From Nymphaea colorata (taxonomy: Eukaryota; Streptophyta; Magnoliopsida; Nymphaeales; Nymphaeaceae), in NCBI RefSeq assembly GCF_008831285.2, contig NC_045139.1, forward strand, positions 7,348,204 through 7,412,203: 64,000 bases of DNA, given 5' to 3'. Below the pieces are notes generated by a model. That model searched no databases and had not been told where the DNA came from. It saw nothing but the letters and a program-made list of their open reading frames with translations. Position numbers and translations under genes: made by a program. Positions within the stretch are counted from its first letter, which is position 1. Every line of letters begins with the position of its first letter. Below are positions 61,794-64,000 of the stretch, in pieces.

Positions 61794-64000
61794 CTGTCAA
61801 AGAAGTGTTCATTTTCATAGAACTTTACGTCCCTGGAAACAATCATGCGTTTAGAGAGCGGATCAAAACAACGATACCCTCTCTTATTGCTAGAGTATCC
61901 CAAGAAGATACACTTGATGGCACGACTCTGAAGTTTATTTCTAAATTTCTCTTGTACATGTACGTAACATTTGCACCCAAATATCCTGAGGTGTTTGAGT
62001 GAGGGAGGTTTGCTGAGAAGACATTCAAGAGGAATTTTTCCATTGATGCTGGAATTTGGGACACGATTGGATATATAACACGCTGTCCCTATGGCTTCGC
62101 TCCAAAATATAGGGGGGACATTCATGTGCATCATAAGAGCCCGAGCTATATTTAGAAGTTGCCGATTTTTCCTTTCTGCTGTGCCGTTTTGCTGAGGTGT
62201 CCCGGCGCATGTATATTGAGGTTGTATCCCATGTTTCCTCATAAAGTTATTCAATGTATCATTAACATATTCACCACCATTGTCAGAGCGAAGCATTTTA
62301 ATCTTAGCACCATATTGAGTAAGAATGAAGACATAGAATTCTTCAAAGATATTTGACACCTCACTTTTATTTTTGAGAAAATAAATCCAAGTTAAACGAG
62401 TCATATCATCGACGAAAGAGACATAATACTTAAAACCTGCATGAGAGTCTTCTGGAGCAGGTCCCCAAACATCCGAGTGGATTAGATCAAAAGGTTTTCC
62501 AGACCTTTCATGAGTGGGCTGAAAAGGAAGGCGTGTAAACTTTGCAAATTCGCATGCATCACACGCTTTATTATCTTCAATAATGAGGGAAGGAATAAGA
62601 CGACTGAGATTCCGATCGCATATGTGTCCTAATCGAGCATGCCAAATTTGATATTCCATCCTTTGAGTTGATCTTGATTTTGTGAAGAGACTCAAACTGT
62701 TGGTGTCCACAATGTAGAGATCGCCATGGCGTCGGCCTTTACCAATCACTTTCTTCGTGCTCGGGTCCTGAAATGTTACGTCCTTCTTGGAGAAAATAAC
62801 AAGACAATCATAATCTTGTGTGATTTTGCTAACAGACATAAGATTAACAGCGAGCTTGGGAACTAGTAAAGTAGAGCCACTATGCTTCTCAAAAAATGCT
62901 GTTTTCCCAATGCCGACAACTTCTATAGATGACCCATCAGTAGAAAAAACAGTGCGATAAAAATCCTTATTTAGATTGGCAAGTCTTGTGGGATCATTAG
63001 TCATGTGATCAGTAGCGCCAGAATCAACTATCCAAGACTTATTATCAGTGGCAGTCAACAGGGCATAAGGCTTACCTTCAGAGGCATCACCCACTGGTTG
63101 GGAGGATACTAAATTTGTTTTTGCGAATTTCTGAAAGAACGTTTCCAGGTCCTCTTTGGTGACAAAGTTTGCAAGGTTAACGTCTTTGTCTAGAATTGAA
63201 GAAGACCCCTTTTCCTTCCCTGGCCGTCCCACGAGTTCCCAGCAGCGGTCACGCGTGTGGCCCAATTTCCTGCAGTGAGTACACTTAAGTTTGCTGCGAG
63301 TTTTTTGTGTGTTCGAATGGTACCTTTGCACGCCTTGAATGGTGCCCGATTGTGAGAGGCATGCCATTTTTTCTTGGCTGTCTCCCATGGAATCCACTTT
63401 AGGAGGGATGCTCATTACACGTCGCCTTGACACCTCTCTTTGAATCATTTGGCAGACTGCATTAAATTTGGGCAGCGGCATAGTGTTGAGGATTTGGGTC
63501 CTTAAGGAATCATAGTCCTCACTTAACCCGGCGAGAATCTTGAAAATTTGATCTTCTTCGAATCGCTGCTTATAAATGGCTGGATCAGAAGTAGCAGGCC
63601 GATATTGGAGGAGCTCATCATATAAGCTTCTCAGTTTTCCAATGTACCGTTGCACATCTTGATCATGGAGGGTGAGAGTGGCAATTTCGCATTGTATTTG
63701 ATATACACGAGCAAGATTATTTTGCTCACTATACAGTTCATTCAGAGCCTCCCATATTCCGTGCGCGGTATCTTGGTATGTGAAAAGATTTGCTATGGCT
63801 GGTTCCATAGAGTTGAGCAGCCACGCCATAACCATGTCGTTCTCAGCCTCCCACTCATCATATTTGGGATCAGTAGTGGCTGGAACTTGGATTTTTCCAT
63901 TAATGTATCCAGCCTTTGATCTTCCACTAAGGAACAAGCGAGCAGCCTTCGCCCAACTCAAGTAGTTAGCACCATTGAGTGGGGTGGAGGTAATTTTCAG
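61784..64000 (-). CDS. gag-pol: TE3 gag, protease and integrase (5' end cut by window)
   Basis: Open from the window edge (PLNGANYLSWAKAARLFLSG) down to the G11 run. The order is gag UBN2-type region (IWEALNELYSEQNNLARVYQ), CCHC knuckle CTHCRKLGHTRDRC (about 63,270), protease WIVDSGATDHMT (about 63,020), zinc region (WHARLGHI...CDACEFAKF) and integrase (HSDVWGP, LRSDNGGEY, NGTAERKNR). Past the run the frame continues to 61,586 as unrelated residues. No other stops, so this is the best-preserved gag of the three elements. Confidence 0.93.

Larger units (their letters stand above)
59420..64000 (-). mobile_element. TE3: Copia LTR retrotransposon, 5' end beyond the window
   Basis: Minus-strand Copia with 3' LTR, polypurine tract, RNase H, RT, integrase, protease, zinc knuckle and most of gag inside the window. 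The 5' LTR and PBS lie beyond 64,000. Coding is broken only by a one-base frame change in a run of eleven C on the plus strand (61774-61784). Confidence 0.96.

Overview
The window is nuclear DNA from a flowering plant. Genes carry GT-AG introns, one gene encodes a plastid CbbY-type phosphatase, and the rest is AT-rich intergenic DNA with microsatellites, a degenerate LINE and three Copia LTR retrotransposons. I cannot name the species. No tRNA, rRNA or CRISPR array was seen.

Left part (1-16,700): one recognisable host gene on the minus strand, CBBY, an eight-exon xylulose-1,5-bisphosphate phosphatase (exons between 13,022 and 922). Its fifth intron is 7.4 kb because it holds a complete, recently inserted Copia element (TE1, 2,955-8,553, plus strand, 249-bp LTRs, TSD TGAAA). 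Exon 1 reads from its upstream ATG only if a six-G run were one base longer. A LINE remnant lies upstream of the gene (13,980-15,235).

Middle and right part (16,700-58,900): a large, imperfect inverted duplication built around beta-ketoacyl reductase (KCR-like, very-long-chain fatty acid elongation) genes. The left arm is about 18,094-34,700 and the right arm about 39,024-58,891, with a 4.3-kb spacer. A 1.3-kb segment lies in DIRECT orientation outside the left arm (16,740-18,094) and just inside the right arm (37,660-39,023). This suggests a tandem duplication followed by inversion of the second unit. The left arm has one intact three-exon KCR (A, 21,450-23,693, minus) and one composite KCR (B, 25,813-31,673, minus), whose first exon and last two exons appear to come from two different ancestral copies. 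The right arm has an isolated KCR exon 1 (C, 42,806-43,443) and a broken KCR (D, 46,500-52,686), whose last exon is interrupted by a Copia element lacking reverse transcriptase (TE2, 48,358-52,463, TSD CATAA). The spacer holds a further, more divergent KCR pseudogene (E, 34,780-37,552). More KCR 5' fragments sit in a roughly 0.5-kb tandem array at 56,160-57,600.

Right end (59,420-64,000): a third Copia element (TE3, minus strand) with a 469-bp 3' LTR, RT, integrase, protease and gag. It runs off the window and is interrupted by a frameshift in a run of eleven G. Overall the region shows a stable housekeeping gene beside a fast-evolving KCR cluster shaped by duplication, inversion, exon loss and retrotransposition.
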